From positions 1,425,178 to 1,489,177 of the forward strand of contig CP070701.1 in assembly GCA_020349885.1 (NCBI GenBank): a stretch of 64,000 nucleotides of DNA. Direction: 5' to 3'. The notes beneath the pieces were generated by a model that was given only the letters and a program-made list of their open reading frames with translations, was not told where the DNA came from and ran no database searches. A program made the translations under genes and the position numbers. Numbering within the stretch: the first letter of the stretch is position 1; each line of letters opens with the position of its first letter. The DNA is from Acidobacteriota bacterium. Its GTDB lineage: Bacteria > Acidobacteriota > G020349885. This document shows, piece by piece, positions 1 to 7,761 of the stretch.

Positions 1-2
1 CC

Positions 3-452
3 GCACCCAAGGAGCCGCCGAGGCCTCCGAGGCCGGCCGTCCTGCGCATCGTGCCCCAAAACGAGGCCATGAAAAAGGGCGAGGAACTTCAAATTAGTAT
101 CGTTATCGGAAACGGCGTGGACGTGGCCCATGCGCCCCTGGTGCTTGGCTACAACGCGGAGATTCTCCACGTGCTCGACGTGGTCGAACTCGGGTATCTG
201 CGGCAGGGCGGCGCGCCGATTACGTTCGTGCGCGACATTGATAACGACAAAGGCTCCGCGGTCGTCGGCTATTCACGCCAGGCTCCGCAGGGTGTGAGCG
301 GCGACGGCATGCTCGTGCGCGTGACCCTCAAGAGTGTGGGCGTGGGCGCGTCGCCTCTCTTTCTCACTAGGAGTGAGCTTCGCGATTCACAGAATCAGAG
401 AATTCCGGTTTCGCTCGTGCATGGGCGCATTAGGGTGAGTGAAGGAGAGTAG
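3..452 (+). CDS. C-terminal end of a cohesin-domain secretion/pilus protein (partial)
   Basis: The reading frame is open to the left edge, so this is only the C-terminal ~150 residues. After a Pro/Arg linker there is one beta-rich domain of about 130 residues. It resembles the cohesin-like domain found at the C-terminus of some GspD/PilQ-like proteins: alternating hydrophobic strands, a segment of the type LGYNAEILHVLDV, then a loop and GDGMLVRVTL. Three pseudopilin genes follow immediately, which supports a role in a type II secretion or type IV pilus-like outer-membrane machine. The stop codon lies 6 nt before the next ATG and the AAGGAG ribosome site of that gene overlaps the end of this one, so they are probably co-transcribed. 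The secretin part, if present, is outside the window. Confidence 0.6.
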   Translation, partial: APKEPPRPPRPAVLRIVPQNEAMKKGEELQISIVIGNGVDVAHAPLVLGYNAEILHVLDVVELGYLRQGGAPITFVRDIDNDKGSAVVGYSRQAPQGVSGDGMLVRVTLKSVGVGASPLFLTRSELRDSQNQRIPVSLVHGRIRVSEGE

Positions 453-458
453 AATCCG

Positions 459-1028
459 ATGGCCAATGACCAAATGACCAAATTCCCAAATGCCTGTCCT
501 GAGCGGAGCCGAAGGGACCGAATGCAACGTATTTGGTCATCCGGTCATCGGGTCATTAGGTCATTTAACTCACGGGGGCTGACACTGGTGGAGCTTGCGG
601 CGACGGTGGCGATCATTCTTATCCTCGCGGCCATTGCCCTTCCGCTTACGCGGGTGGCGCTCCAGCGCAGCAGAGAGGTCGAGCTCCGCCGGGCGCTGCG
701 CACCATCCGCACGGCCATTGACCAGTTCCACGAAGCCGCCATGGGGGGGCTGATCAATCCGCGCGAGATCGGCGACGTCGGCCAGATGAACTATCCCAAG
801 GACTTCGACCAGCTCGTCGAGGGCGTCGACGCCACCGTGGGAGTGGGCAGCAAGCTGAAGTTTTTGCGGCGCGTCCCCATCGACCCGATGATGAAGACGG
901 ACGAATGGGGCAAGCGCTCCTATCAGGACGACTTCGATTCGACCCTCTGGGGAAGGGAAAATCTTTACGATGTCTTTACGGAAAGCGACGGCGTGGCGCT
1001 CGATGAAACGGAATACAAGGAGTGGTGA
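459..1028 (+). CDS. Type II secretion/type IV pilus-like pseudopilin (GspG/H type)
   Basis: 189 residues. A prepilin-type N-terminus is visible: cleavage after SRG, then LTLVELAATVAIILILAA, with Glu at mature position 5 but Leu instead of Phe at +1. The C-terminal region has a P-x-DPM pattern and a Trp/Tyr-rich end, like major pseudopilins. The start is fixed by AAGGAG about 11 nt upstream of ATG 459. The leader is about 40 residues, far longer than usual for prepilins, because codons 3 to about 35 are made from an inverted word-repeat element with a nested palindrome (see 464-565). A prepilin peptidase would remove all of it. The product is likely a subunit of a short periplasmic pseudopilus. 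The stop codon lies 5 nt before the next gene's ATG. Confidence 0.75.
   Translation: MANDQMTKFPNACPERSRRDRMQRIWSSGHRVIRSFNSRGLTLVELAATVAIILILAAIALPLTRVALQRSREVELRRALRTIRTAIDQFHEAAMGGLINPREIGDVGQMNYPKDFDQLVEGVDATVGVGSKLKFLRRVPIDPMMKTDEWGKRSYQDDFDSTLWGRENLYDVFTESDGVALDETEYKEW
464..565 (+). repeat. Word-repeat hairpin element A, inside the pseudopilin leader
   Basis: The left arm is an array of AATGACC/AAATGACC-like words (464-493) and the right arm an array of GGTCATC/GGTCATT words (531-565); AAATGACC-type words of the left arm pair with GGTCATTT of the right. Between the arms sits a second palindrome, TGTCCTGAGCGGAGCCGAAG at 495-514, of the kind that recurs in many environmental genomes (encoding CPERSRR). 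The whole element is translated in frame as the prepilin leader. Confidence 0.8.
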
Positions 1029-1033
1029 GAAAA

Positions 1034-1483
1034 ATGACCGATTTCCGATTACCGGTTACCGATAAGAAAACGACGTTGGATTTAAAAAATCGGCCATTGG
1101 CGCGCGGCTTCACGATTCTTGAGCTTCTGGCGGTGGTGTTCATTATCTCGCTGATTGCGGCCATCGCCATTCCGAGATATCAGCGCGCCATCCTCAAGGC
1201 GCGCGAGGCGGCGCTCAAGCAAGACCTCCATGTCATGCGGTCCGTAATCGACCAGTACTTCGCCGACAAGAAGAAATACCCCGAAAGCCTCGAAGAGCTG
1301 GTGAGGGCGGGCTACCTGCGCTCCGTGCCCGTGGATCCGTTCACGGAGTCGAGCAACACGTGGCAGACGATTCCGGCCGAGTCGAATCCCTTCGGCCCTC
1401 CCGAGGAATCTGGAGGAATCTTCGACGTCAAAAGCGGCGCCTCGGGCGTCGGAACGAACAACATTTCCTATGGTGAGTGGTGA
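1034..1483 (+). CDS. Pseudopilin, GspG-like
   Basis: 149 residues from ATG 1034; in-frame GTG codons at 1022 and 1025 are possible alternative starts that overlap the previous stop. A typical prepilin signal is present: ARG cleaved before FTILELLAVVFIISLIAAIAIP, with Phe +1 and Glu +5. It is followed by the amphipathic KAREAALKQDLHVMRSVIDQYFADKKKYP helix region (split here: KAREAALKQDL then HVMRSVIDQYFADKK) and the YPESLEELV...YLRSVPVDP pattern typical of GspG major pseudopilins. The first codons after the start contain four CGATTAC-like 7-nt words (see 1039-1063), so the leader again comes from a word array. It lies between another pseudopilin and a lipoprotein gene, probably in one operon. 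Product: pseudopilus subunit anchored in the inner membrane before assembly. Confidence 0.8.
   Translation: MTDFRLPVTDKKTTLDLKNRPLARGFTILELLAVVFIISLIAAIAIPRYQRAILKAREAALKQDLHVMRSVIDQYFADKKKYPESLEELVRAGYLRSVPVDPFTESSNTWQTIPAESNPFGPPEESGGIFDVKSGASGVGTNNISYGEW
1039..1063 (+). repeat. Word-repeat element B, direct 7-nt words in the pseudopilin leader
   Basis: Four consecutive 7-nt words of the type CGATTAC (variants CGATTTC, CGATTAC, CGGTTAC, CGATAAG) directly after the ATG of the second pseudopilin. Unlike the other elements it shows one arm only; there is a small ACCGGT palindrome at 1051-1056. It is translated as part of the cleaved prepilin leader. Confidence 0.65.
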
Positions 1484-1498
1484 GGAAAGGATGATAGT

Positions 1499-2002
1499 AT
1501 GATGAAACGCGGAAAGAAAGGACGCAGGACGATAAAGCAAAGGAATTCTACATCCTACCGTCCTACGTCCTACGTCCTGTTTTTGGCCGTAGGGGCTTTC
1601 GTGTTTCTCCTTGCCGCGTGTGAGGGCGGTGACCCGACGACCGTCGGGGGTTGCGTCGGGGCGGATCTCGACGCGCCGGTCCTCTCGCAGCCCTCGGACG
1701 GGGGCACGGTGGCCTGGGATCCCGGCTTTCAGTGGACTGCCGCCAAGTCGGACAACGAACCGGACATAGACGTTGAAAAACACGTCGTCGAGATCTTCTG
1801 GGGGACGGCTTGCTCCGGAACGGTTGAACGCACGAGCGGTGATCTCGGGGCGGAGGCGACCTCGTACAAGCTTGGCGATTTCTTGGATCCGAGCACGACG
1901 TACGCTTGGCACGTCGAGGCGACGTTTACGAGCACGACGGACCAAACGACGTGCATTAAGAAGAGCGGATGCCGCATCTTCACGACGACGGCGACGCAAT
2001 GA
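1499..2002 (+). CDS. Small lipoprotein with fibronectin-III-like domain
   Basis: 167 residues. Start ATG 1499 follows AGGAAAGG at 8-nt spacing. A basic n-region and hydrophobic stretch lead to a lipobox LLAAC, so the mature protein should be lipid-anchored. The rest is a single beta-sandwich-like domain: DAPVLSQPSDGG, then a W-x-Trp core, PSTTYAWHVEA near the end, and C-terminal FTTTATQ. This is the pattern of FN3 domains that carry the Y-x-W-x-V signature. Four Cys residues in the mature part may form disulfides. It sits between pseudopilin genes and overlaps the next one by 4 nt (ATGA), so it may be a structural accessory of the same machine. No enzymatic motif is seen. Confidence 0.6.
   Translation: MMKRGKKGRRTIKQRNSTSYRPTSYVLFLAVGAFVFLLAACEGGDPTTVGGCVGADLDAPVLSQPSDGGTVAWDPGFQWTAAKSDNEPDIDVEKHVVEIFWGTACSGTVERTSGDLGAEATSYKLGDFLDPSTTYAWHVEATFTSTTDQTTCIKKSGCRIFTTTATQ
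1519..1578 (+). repeat. Word-repeat hairpin element C, in a lipoprotein signal n-region
   Basis: Left arm AGGACGCAGGACG at 1519-1531; right arm CGTCCTACGTCCT at 1559-1571 followed by another ACGTCCT word. The arms pair with a single mismatch around a 27-nt loop. The right arm is a tandem array of 7-nt words CCTACGT. It is translated as the positively charged n-region of the lipoprotein signal peptide. Confidence 0.75.
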
Positions 2003-2745
2003 TTCTCCGGGGCCGGATGAGCCATCGCGGCTTTACCCTCGTGGGGCTTCTCATCCTAATGGCGGTGATGTCCATCGGGCTTCTGGCGGCTGAGCAGGCG
2101 TGGAGCACCGTGCGCATGCGCGAGCGCGAGGAGGAGCTCATCTTCCGGGGCGAACAGTACGTGTTGGCCCTCTACTACTACAGCAAAAAGGTAGGCACCT
2201 ATCCCGTGGAAATGGAGCAACTTACGAAGAAGCCGCACCGGTTCATCCGCCAGCTCTACCCCGACCCAATGGTGGAGGACGGCGAGTGGCACGTCGTCCG
2301 CGTGGGGGACCCGAAGTATATGGAGTTCAAGCAGCAGCTCATGGGAAAGGGCCAGGGGAATAAACAGCCGGATCTGCCTAAGGGAAGGACGTTGACGCCG
2401 GGCGGCATCGGGAAAGGGTCGTCCGAGCGCACGACGGGCCCCATCTGGGGCGTCGTGTCCCGAAGCGAGGCGGAAGGGTTCCGGAGCTATTACGGCCGAC
2501 AGAAATACAGCGAGTGGTTCTTTGTGATGGAGAACGTCGCGGTAGAGGAACAAAAGAGGCAGCTTCGGAAGATGAGGCTTCGCAACATGCTGGCGAACGC
2601 CCCCCAGCCGCCGCCCCGCGTGCCTTTGGAGCAGCCGCTGGGCCTGGACTCTCTACAGGGGTTCATGTCTGGGGGGCAGACCGGGGGGCAGACGGGGGGG
2701 CAGACCGGGGGGCAGTCTAGGGGGCAGTCCGGGGGGTGGCGGTAG
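1999..2745 (+). CDS. Pseudopilin-like protein lacking Glu5, with Gly-Gly-Gln C-terminal repeats
   Basis: 248 residues. ATG 1999 overlaps the preceding stop (ATGA). Prepilin leader ending HRG before FTLVGLLILMAVMSIGLLAA: mature position 5 is Gly rather than the conserved Glu. That is a known trait of GspK-type tip pseudopilins, but this protein is shorter and otherwise unlike GspK. The body is charged (MREREEELIFRGEQYVLAL, then a YP-containing stretch). It ends in a low-complexity tail with GGQT repeats encoded by long G tracts (2665-2735). Its position as the last gene of the pseudopilin set suggests a minor pseudopilin or assembly initiator. Family assignment below the pseudopilin level is uncertain. 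Confidence 0.65.
   Translation: MILRGRMSHRGFTLVGLLILMAVMSIGLLAAEQAWSTVRMREREEELIFRGEQYVLALYYYSKKVGTYPVEMEQLTKKPHRFIRQLYPDPMVEDGEWHVVRVGDPKYMEFKQQLMGKGQGNKQPDLPKGRTLTPGGIGKGSSERTTGPIWGVVSRSEAEGFRSYYGRQKYSEWFFVMENVAVEEQKRQLRKMRLRNMLANAPQPPPRVPLEQPLGLDSLQGFMSGGQTGGQTGGQTGGQSRGQSGGWR
2665..2740 (+). repeat. G-tract tandem repeat encoding GGQT/GGQS units
   Basis: Six tracts of 5-7 G residues separated by CAGAC/CAGTC-type spacers, in 12-nt units, at the 3' end of the pseudopilin-like gene. Each unit encodes Gly-Gly-Gln-Thr/Ser. The G runs could form a G-quadruplex in the coding strand and are prone to slippage; a change of one base would alter the C-terminus. Confidence 0.8.
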
Positions 2746-2814
2746 CTATAGCGTTGCGCGGCGCTTTCTTAAAGCTCGCAGCGCGGGGGAGGCGCGACCA
2801 CAAAGAAATCTTCC

Positions 2815-2843
2815 TTGATTTTAGGCAGGGCGCTCGCTACACT
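2815..2843 (+). promoter_or_regulatory. Sigma70-like promoter of glnA
   Basis: TTGATT at 2815-2820, a 17-nt spacer, then TACACT at 2838-2843. Predicted transcription start near 2850, giving a leader of about 40 nt before ATG 2891. Confidence 0.6.
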
Positions 2844-2890
2844 TGGCTCTAACGTTTCGGGCTCGACCTTCGGAGGAAAGAAAGCAATCC

Positions 2891-4228
2891 ATGAGCGAAA
2901 ACCTAAAGAAGAAAGTCCTGGAGCAGGTAAAGCGCGACAAGGTGCGCCTCGTAGCGCTCCAGTTCGTGGACATAAACGGCATCGTAAAGAGCGTGACGAT
3001 TCCCATCCACCAGCTCGAAAGCTCCCTGAACCAGGGATCATGGTTCGACGGCTCGTCCATAGAGGGCTTCACTCGCATCTACGAGAGCGACATGTTCCTG
3101 ATGCCCGACCCCGCGACCTACGCCGTAGTGCCGTGGCTCGGGACCGACGAGGAAAAGGTGGCGCGGCTAATCTGCGACGTTCACAGGCCTAACGGCGACC
3201 CGTTCCCCGGAGACCCCCGCTACGTCCTCAAGCGCGCCATGCGGGAAGCCGAGAAGGAGGGGTTCGTCTTCAACACCGGCCCGGAGCTTGAGTTCTTCCT
3301 GTTCAAGCAGGAGGGGATAAAGCCCCTTCCGCAGGACCGCGCCGGCTACTTCGACCTCATCACGGACGACGCCTACCACATACGACACAAGATGGTCACC
3401 TCGCTCGAGAAATTGGGGCTCACCGTCGAGGCGAGCCACCACGAGGTGGCGCCCGGCCAGCACGAGATCGACTTCGAGTACGCCGACGCCCTCACGACGG
3501 CCGACCGCACCGTCACCTTCCGCTACGCCCTCAAGAGCATCGCCCAGGACCACGGCGTCTACTGCACCTTCATGCCGAAGCCCATAACCGGCGTGAACGG
3601 GAGCGGCATGCACGTCCACCAGAGCCTTTTCCACAAAAAGAACGGCAAGTCGGCCTTCTTCGACAAAAAGCACGACTACAAGCTGTCCAAGGCGGCGATG
3701 CAGTTCATCGCGGGGCAGCTGAAGCACATCCGCGGGATCTGCATCTTCCTCTCGCCGTGCGTCAACTCCTACAAGCGCCTCGTGCCGGGCTACGAGGCGC
3801 CCGTCTACATCTGCTGGGGGCAGGTTAACCGCTCGGCGCTCATCCGCATTCCGCGCTACACGCCGGGGCGCGAGCAGGCGACGCGCTGCGAGCTGCGGAG
3901 CCCCGACCCCTCGTGCAACCCGTATCTCGCGTTCGCCGCGATGCTCCGCGCCGGGCTCGATGGCATCCGCCGGAAGCTGAAGCTGCCCGCTCCGGTGGAG
4001 GAGAACGTCTATGACTTCGACGACAAGAAGCTCGAGGAGATGAGCATCGGAATGCTTCCCCAGACCCTGAACGAGGCGCTGCGCGAGATGCTAAAGAGCG
4101 ACCTCGCGCGCGACACGATAGGCGAGCACGCGTTCAAGGAGATCGCCCGCTCGGCCCGGGCGCAGTGGAACGACTTCCGCCACCAGGTCACCCCGTGGGA
4201 GATCGAGACGTACCTGCCCATTTACTGA
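2891..4228 (+). CDS. glnA: Glutamine synthetase, type I
   Basis: 445 residues, close to the usual GSI-alpha length. It condenses glutamate and ammonia to glutamine with ATP in the cytosol. Start ATG 2891 follows GGAGGAAAG; an upstream in-frame ATG at 2843 overlaps the -10 box and is unlikely. Visible motifs: beta-grasp N-terminus with WFDGSSIEGF; metal ligands in GPELEFFLF and PGQHEIDFEY; catalytic MPKP and NGSGMHVHQSL; the glutamate/ATP loop RLVPGYEAP; NRSALIRIP; and CELRSPDPSCNPYL. The adenylylation-site Tyr region of GSI-beta enzymes (NLYxLP) is not recognisable near the C-terminus, so feedback control rather than adenylylation is likely. A promoter lies directly upstream. A second, divergent GS paralogue follows. 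Confidence 0.95.
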   Translation: MSENLKKKVLEQVKRDKVRLVALQFVDINGIVKSVTIPIHQLESSLNQGSWFDGSSIEGFTRIYESDMFLMPDPATYAVVPWLGTDEEKVARLICDVHRPNGDPFPGDPRYVLKRAMREAEKEGFVFNTGPELEFFLFKQEGIKPLPQDRAGYFDLITDDAYHIRHKMVTSLEKLGLTVEASHHEVAPGQHEIDFEYADALTTADRTVTFRYALKSIAQDHGVYCTFMPKPITGVNGSGMHVHQSLFHKKNGKSAFFDKKHDYKLSKAAMQFIAGQLKHIRGICIFLSPCVNSYKRLVPGYEAPVYICWGQVNRSALIRIPRYTPGREQATRCELRSPDPSCNPYLAFAAMLRAGLDGIRRKLKLPAPVEENVYDFDDKKLEEMSIGMLPQTLNEALREMLKSDLARDTIGEHAFKEIARSARAQWNDFRHQVTPWEIETYLPIY

Positions 4229-4415
4229 ACCGCTTCGCACGAAGCGCGCGCATCCTCCTCCATATCCCGCCTCCGCTCCTCGCGGGACGGGAATCCGAGG
4301 GCCTTCCCGGGGGAGGAGACGATTGCCCGTTCGTTCGTTTCCTGCTATGCTCTCGCGCGGCGTCTCTTTAAGCTCTTGGATGAACTCGTAGGTGGCTCAA
4401 AAAGTGAGGTGAGTT

Positions 4416-5921
4416 ATGAAAGACACTCAGGTAGCAATGAATCCCAACAAAATAGTTCAGTATTTGGGAAAACCGCCGGAAGAATTTACCAAAGAAGACC
4501 TGATCAAGTTCGTAGAGGAGAATGAGATTAAGATGGTCAACTTCCGGTATGTAGGAGGAGACGGCAGGTTAAAGACCCTCAATTTTGTAATTACCAGCAA
4601 AGCTCAACTGGATCGATTGCTCTCAGCGGGAGAAAGGGTAGACGGCTCCAGTCTATTCTCTTATATCGATGCGGCCTCAAGCGATCTGTACGTTGTCCCC
4701 CGCTATAAAACCGCCTATGTTAACCCGTTCGCTGCTATTCCTACGGTAGATATACTTTGCTCTTACTATACAAATGAAGGGGTTCCGCTGCCGAGTTCTC
4801 CGGAAAATATTGTTAGAAAGGCTCATGAGGTATTGAAGAATAGCACCGGGTTAAGTTTCGAGGCTATGGGCGAGTTAGAGTATTATGTTTTTTACGACAG
4901 ACAGCATCTTTATCCGGGCATAGCTCAGAAGGGTTACCAGGAGTCTTCCCCATTTTTTAAATGGGAGAGCTTAAGATGCGAGGCTTTGCAAGCTATCGCA
5001 CAGGCGGGAGGAAAGATAAAGTACGGTCACTCTGAGGTGGGCTATGTTTGTGGAGGAGACCATGATATGGAGCAGCATGAGATTGAGTTCCTTCCCGTGC
5101 CTGTGGAAGATGCGGCTGATCAAATTGTTATCGCCAAATGGATGTTAAGGATGATCGGGTATAAACACGGGGTTACAATCAGCGCTGCTCCCAAGATTTT
5201 GGTTGGACATGCCGGCAGCGGCCTTCATGTTCATACGAAATTGGTCAAGGACGGGAAGAATGTGACGATTGAGGGAAGCCGCTTAAGCGACATGGCCAAA
5301 AAGACTATTGCAGGCTATTTAAGTCTGTCATCTTCCTTGACCGCCTTTGGTAATACCGTCCCTACTTCTTACTTGAGATTAGTTCCTCATCAGGAAGCGC
5401 CAACGAATGTATGCTGGGGTGATAGACACCGGTCTGTATTAGTAAGGGTCCCCTTGGGGTGGTTGGGTGTTAAGAATATGGTGAGAGATGCCAATCCGCA
5501 GGAAAAGGGAGAATTTTCGGAGCTCATCGATAGCCAGACGGTGGAATTTCGCTGTCCTGATGGTTCAGCTGACATTTATCTTTTACTATCCGGGCTGGCC
5601 GTAGCTGCTCGATACGGATTAGAGATGAAAGGCGCGTTAGAATTGGCTAAGAAACTCTATGTGGACGTGAATATCTTTTCCCCTGAATATAAGGAGGTTC
5701 AGGAGAAGCTGCCGCAGTTGCCCACCTCATGTTGGGAATCAGCCGAAAGTCTTCTGAAAGATCGTGAAATATACCAGAGGGACGGGGTCTTTCCTTCGAT
5801 GGTAGTTGATGGGATAGCGAAGAAGCTTAAGAGTTACGATGATAGGAACTTGAGTGAGAGATTATATGGTAAGGGAGGTGAGATTAAAAAGTTGGTTGAT
5901 GAACATCTCCACTGTTTGTAA
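4416..5921 (+). CDS. Divergent glutamine synthetase-family protein
   Basis: 501 residues, longer than GSI because of a ~30-residue N-terminal extension and an altered C-terminus. The catalytic framework is kept: GELEYYVF, EQHEIEFLP, GSGLHVH, RLVPHQEAP, HRSVLVRVP and VEFRCPDGSAD match the metal, ATP and glutamate positions of GSI, so it is probably an active ligase. MPKP is replaced by AAPK. Substrate may be ammonia/glutamate or another amine, as in GlnA-like enzymes; the sequence does not decide. SD-like TGAGGTGA precedes ATG 4416. The gene is visibly AT-richer in third codon positions than both neighbours, suggesting horizontal acquisition next to the resident glnA. Confidence 0.8.
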   Translation: MKDTQVAMNPNKIVQYLGKPPEEFTKEDLIKFVEENEIKMVNFRYVGGDGRLKTLNFVITSKAQLDRLLSAGERVDGSSLFSYIDAASSDLYVVPRYKTAYVNPFAAIPTVDILCSYYTNEGVPLPSSPENIVRKAHEVLKNSTGLSFEAMGELEYYVFYDRQHLYPGIAQKGYQESSPFFKWESLRCEALQAIAQAGGKIKYGHSEVGYVCGGDHDMEQHEIEFLPVPVEDAADQIVIAKWMLRMIGYKHGVTISAAPKILVGHAGSGLHVHTKLVKDGKNVTIEGSRLSDMAKKTIAGYLSLSSSLTAFGNTVPTSYLRLVPHQEAPTNVCWGDRHRSVLVRVPLGWLGVKNMVRDANPQEKGEFSELIDSQTVEFRCPDGSADIYLLLSGLAVAARYGLEMKGALELAKKLYVDVNIFSPEYKEVQEKLPQLPTSCWESAESLLKDREIYQRDGVFPSMVVDGIAKKLKSYDDRNLSERLYGKGGEIKKLVDEHLHCL

Positions 5922-5949
5922 TAGATAGAGATCGTTGCCATGCAACCCG

Positions 5950-5998
5950 ATGCTTAATGTTTAATGCCTAATACTATTAAACGTCAAACATTAAGCAT
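5950..5998 (+). repeat. Word-repeat hairpin element D, spanning the amidohydrolase start codon
   Basis: Perfect 13-nt inverted repeat: ATGCTTAATGTTT (5950-5962) and AAACATTAAGCAT (5986-5998) with a 23-nt loop. It is built from 7-nt words (GCTTAAT, GTTTAAT, GCCTAAT on one side; ACATTAA, GCATTAA on the other). The ATG of the downstream lipoprotein lies in the loop and the right arm encodes the first part of its signal peptide. Confidence 0.85.
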
Positions 5999-7697
5999 TA
6001 AACATTTCTTTTGGTGCTTCGCCGTCTGCTGCCTCCTGGGCTGCGGGGGAGGGAAGGAGCAGCCGAGGCCCGCCGACCTCGTTCTTCTCAACGCTACGGT
6101 TTACACCCTCTCGGAGAGTTCTCCATGGGCCGAGGCGGTGGCGGTCGCAGGCGGCCGGATCGTGTTCGTCGGAAGCGGACGCGACGCCTCCGCCTGGACG
6201 GGCCCCGCCACTCGAACGGTCGACCTCGAGGGCCGGATGGTACTTCCGGCGTTCCACGACTCCCACCTGCATCCCGTGACGAGCGGGATCGAGCTTGCGG
6301 AGTGCAGCCTGACCGACCTTGCCTCGCAGGAAGAAGCGCTCGAGGCGATTCGCCGGTACGCGGAAGAAAATCCCGGCCGGCCATGGATAAGAGGAGGGGG
6401 CTGGGAAATGACCCTTTTCCCCGGCGGGAACCCGAGCAAGGAGCCCCTGGACGAGGTCGTTCCCGACCGCCCGGTCTGCCTCATGTCGTCCGACGGGCAC
6501 TCGCTCTGGGTGAACTCGCGCGCCCTGGGGGCGGCCAGCATCGACCGCGACACGCCCGACCCTCCGGCGGGCCGCATCGAGCGTGACCCTTCCTCCGGGG
6601 AGCCGACCGGCGCGCTTCACGAAACCGCGATGGAGCTCATGGAAGAGCATCTGCCCGAGTACACGATGGACGACTACCTCGGGGGGCTGCGCCGCGCGTT
6701 GGATATGGCCGCCCGCTTTGGGATCACGTCGCTCCAGGAGGCGTCGGCGGACGAAGAAATTCTAGAGGCCTACGCCGAGCTCGACCGCCGCGGGGAGCTG
6801 AGCGCGCGCGTCGTCGTGTCGATGACCATAGACCCAGAGGAGTGGCAATCGCAGATTCCTAGGTTCATCGAGTGGCAAGACAAGTACCGCGGGCGGCGGC
6901 TTCGCGCCGACGCGGTCAAAATTTTCGTGGACGGCGTGGTCGAGAATTACACGGCCGCCGTCCTCGAGCCCTACGTTGACCGGCCGGGCGACCTCGGAAA
7001 ACCCACCATGTCGCCCGAGGCCCTCGACCGTATGGTGGCGGCGCTCGACAAGGAAAAATTTCAGATTCACGTCCATGCCATCGGGGACCGCGGCGTCCGG
7101 ATGACCCTGGACGCCTTCGAGAAGGCGCGCGCCGCGAACGGGAGCCGCGACTCCCGCCACCACATCGTCCACCTCGAGCTTATCCACCCCGACGACGTCC
7201 CGCGCTTCAAGCAGCTGGGCGTCGTGGCGAATTTTCAGCCCCTCTGGGCGTACGCCGACGAGTACATTACGGTTCTCACTGAGCCGCTGCTCGGGCCGGA
7301 GCGCTCGCAACGTCTCTACCAGATAGGAAGCCTCGTACGGAGCGGTGCAGGCGTGGCCTTCGGGAGCGACTGGTCGGTCTCTTCCATGAACCCGCTTGAG
7401 GGGATCGAGGTCGCCGTGACGCGCCGCGACCCGGAGACGGGGCCGGGGTCCGCGTGGCTTCCGGAGGAAATCATCGATCTTCCGACCGCCCTCGCGGCGT
7501 ACACCATCGAGGGAGCCCGCCTCGGCTTCCAGGAAGAGGAGACCGGCTCCATTGAGGTGGGCAAGGCGGCCGACCTCATCGTCCTCGACCGCAATCTTTT
7601 CGAGATCGAACCGCACGAGATCAACGAAACCAGGGTCGTCCTCACGCTCCTCGAAGGCGAGGAGGTTTTTCGCGACCCCGCCTTTACGGAGCTGTGA
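5964..7697 (+). CDS. Lipoprotein amidohydrolase, YtcJ/amidohydrolase-3 type
   Basis: 577 residues. Signal peptide with lipobox LLGC near residue 27, so the enzyme should be lipid-anchored outside the cytoplasm. Amidohydrolase TIM-barrel signatures: HDSHLHP with the HxH metal pair, a Lys-containing strand DAVKIFVDG, HVHAIGDRG, HLELIHPDD, and the final metal Asp in FGSDWSVSS, followed by the C-terminal beta segment GSIEVGKAADLIVLD. Length and motif order match the YtcJ-like metal-dependent hydrolase family; substrate is not predictable. The start ATG has no Shine-Dalgarno and lies in the loop of hairpin element D, which also codes for the n-region of the signal peptide. Confidence 0.85.
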   Translation: MPNTIKRQTLSIKHFFWCFAVCCLLGCGGGKEQPRPADLVLLNATVYTLSESSPWAEAVAVAGGRIVFVGSGRDASAWTGPATRTVDLEGRMVLPAFHDSHLHPVTSGIELAECSLTDLASQEEALEAIRRYAEENPGRPWIRGGGWEMTLFPGGNPSKEPLDEVVPDRPVCLMSSDGHSLWVNSRALGAASIDRDTPDPPAGRIERDPSSGEPTGALHETAMELMEEHLPEYTMDDYLGGLRRALDMAARFGITSLQEASADEEILEAYAELDRRGELSARVVVSMTIDPEEWQSQIPRFIEWQDKYRGRRLRADAVKIFVDGVVENYTAAVLEPYVDRPGDLGKPTMSPEALDRMVAALDKEKFQIHVHAIGDRGVRMTLDAFEKARAANGSRDSRHHIVHLELIHPDDVPRFKQLGVVANFQPLWAYADEYITVLTEPLLGPERSQRLYQIGSLVRSGAGVAFGSDWSVSSMNPLEGIEVAVTRRDPETGPGSAWLPEEIIDLPTALAAYTIEGARLGFQEEETGSIEVGKAADLIVLDRNLFEIEPHEINETRVVLTLLEGEEVFRDPAFTEL

Positions 7698-7761
7698 AAA
7701 ATACCGCTCTCCCTCGTGAAGGCACGTTTCCCGGCCGCCGTTTCCATGGCATCATAACGAC

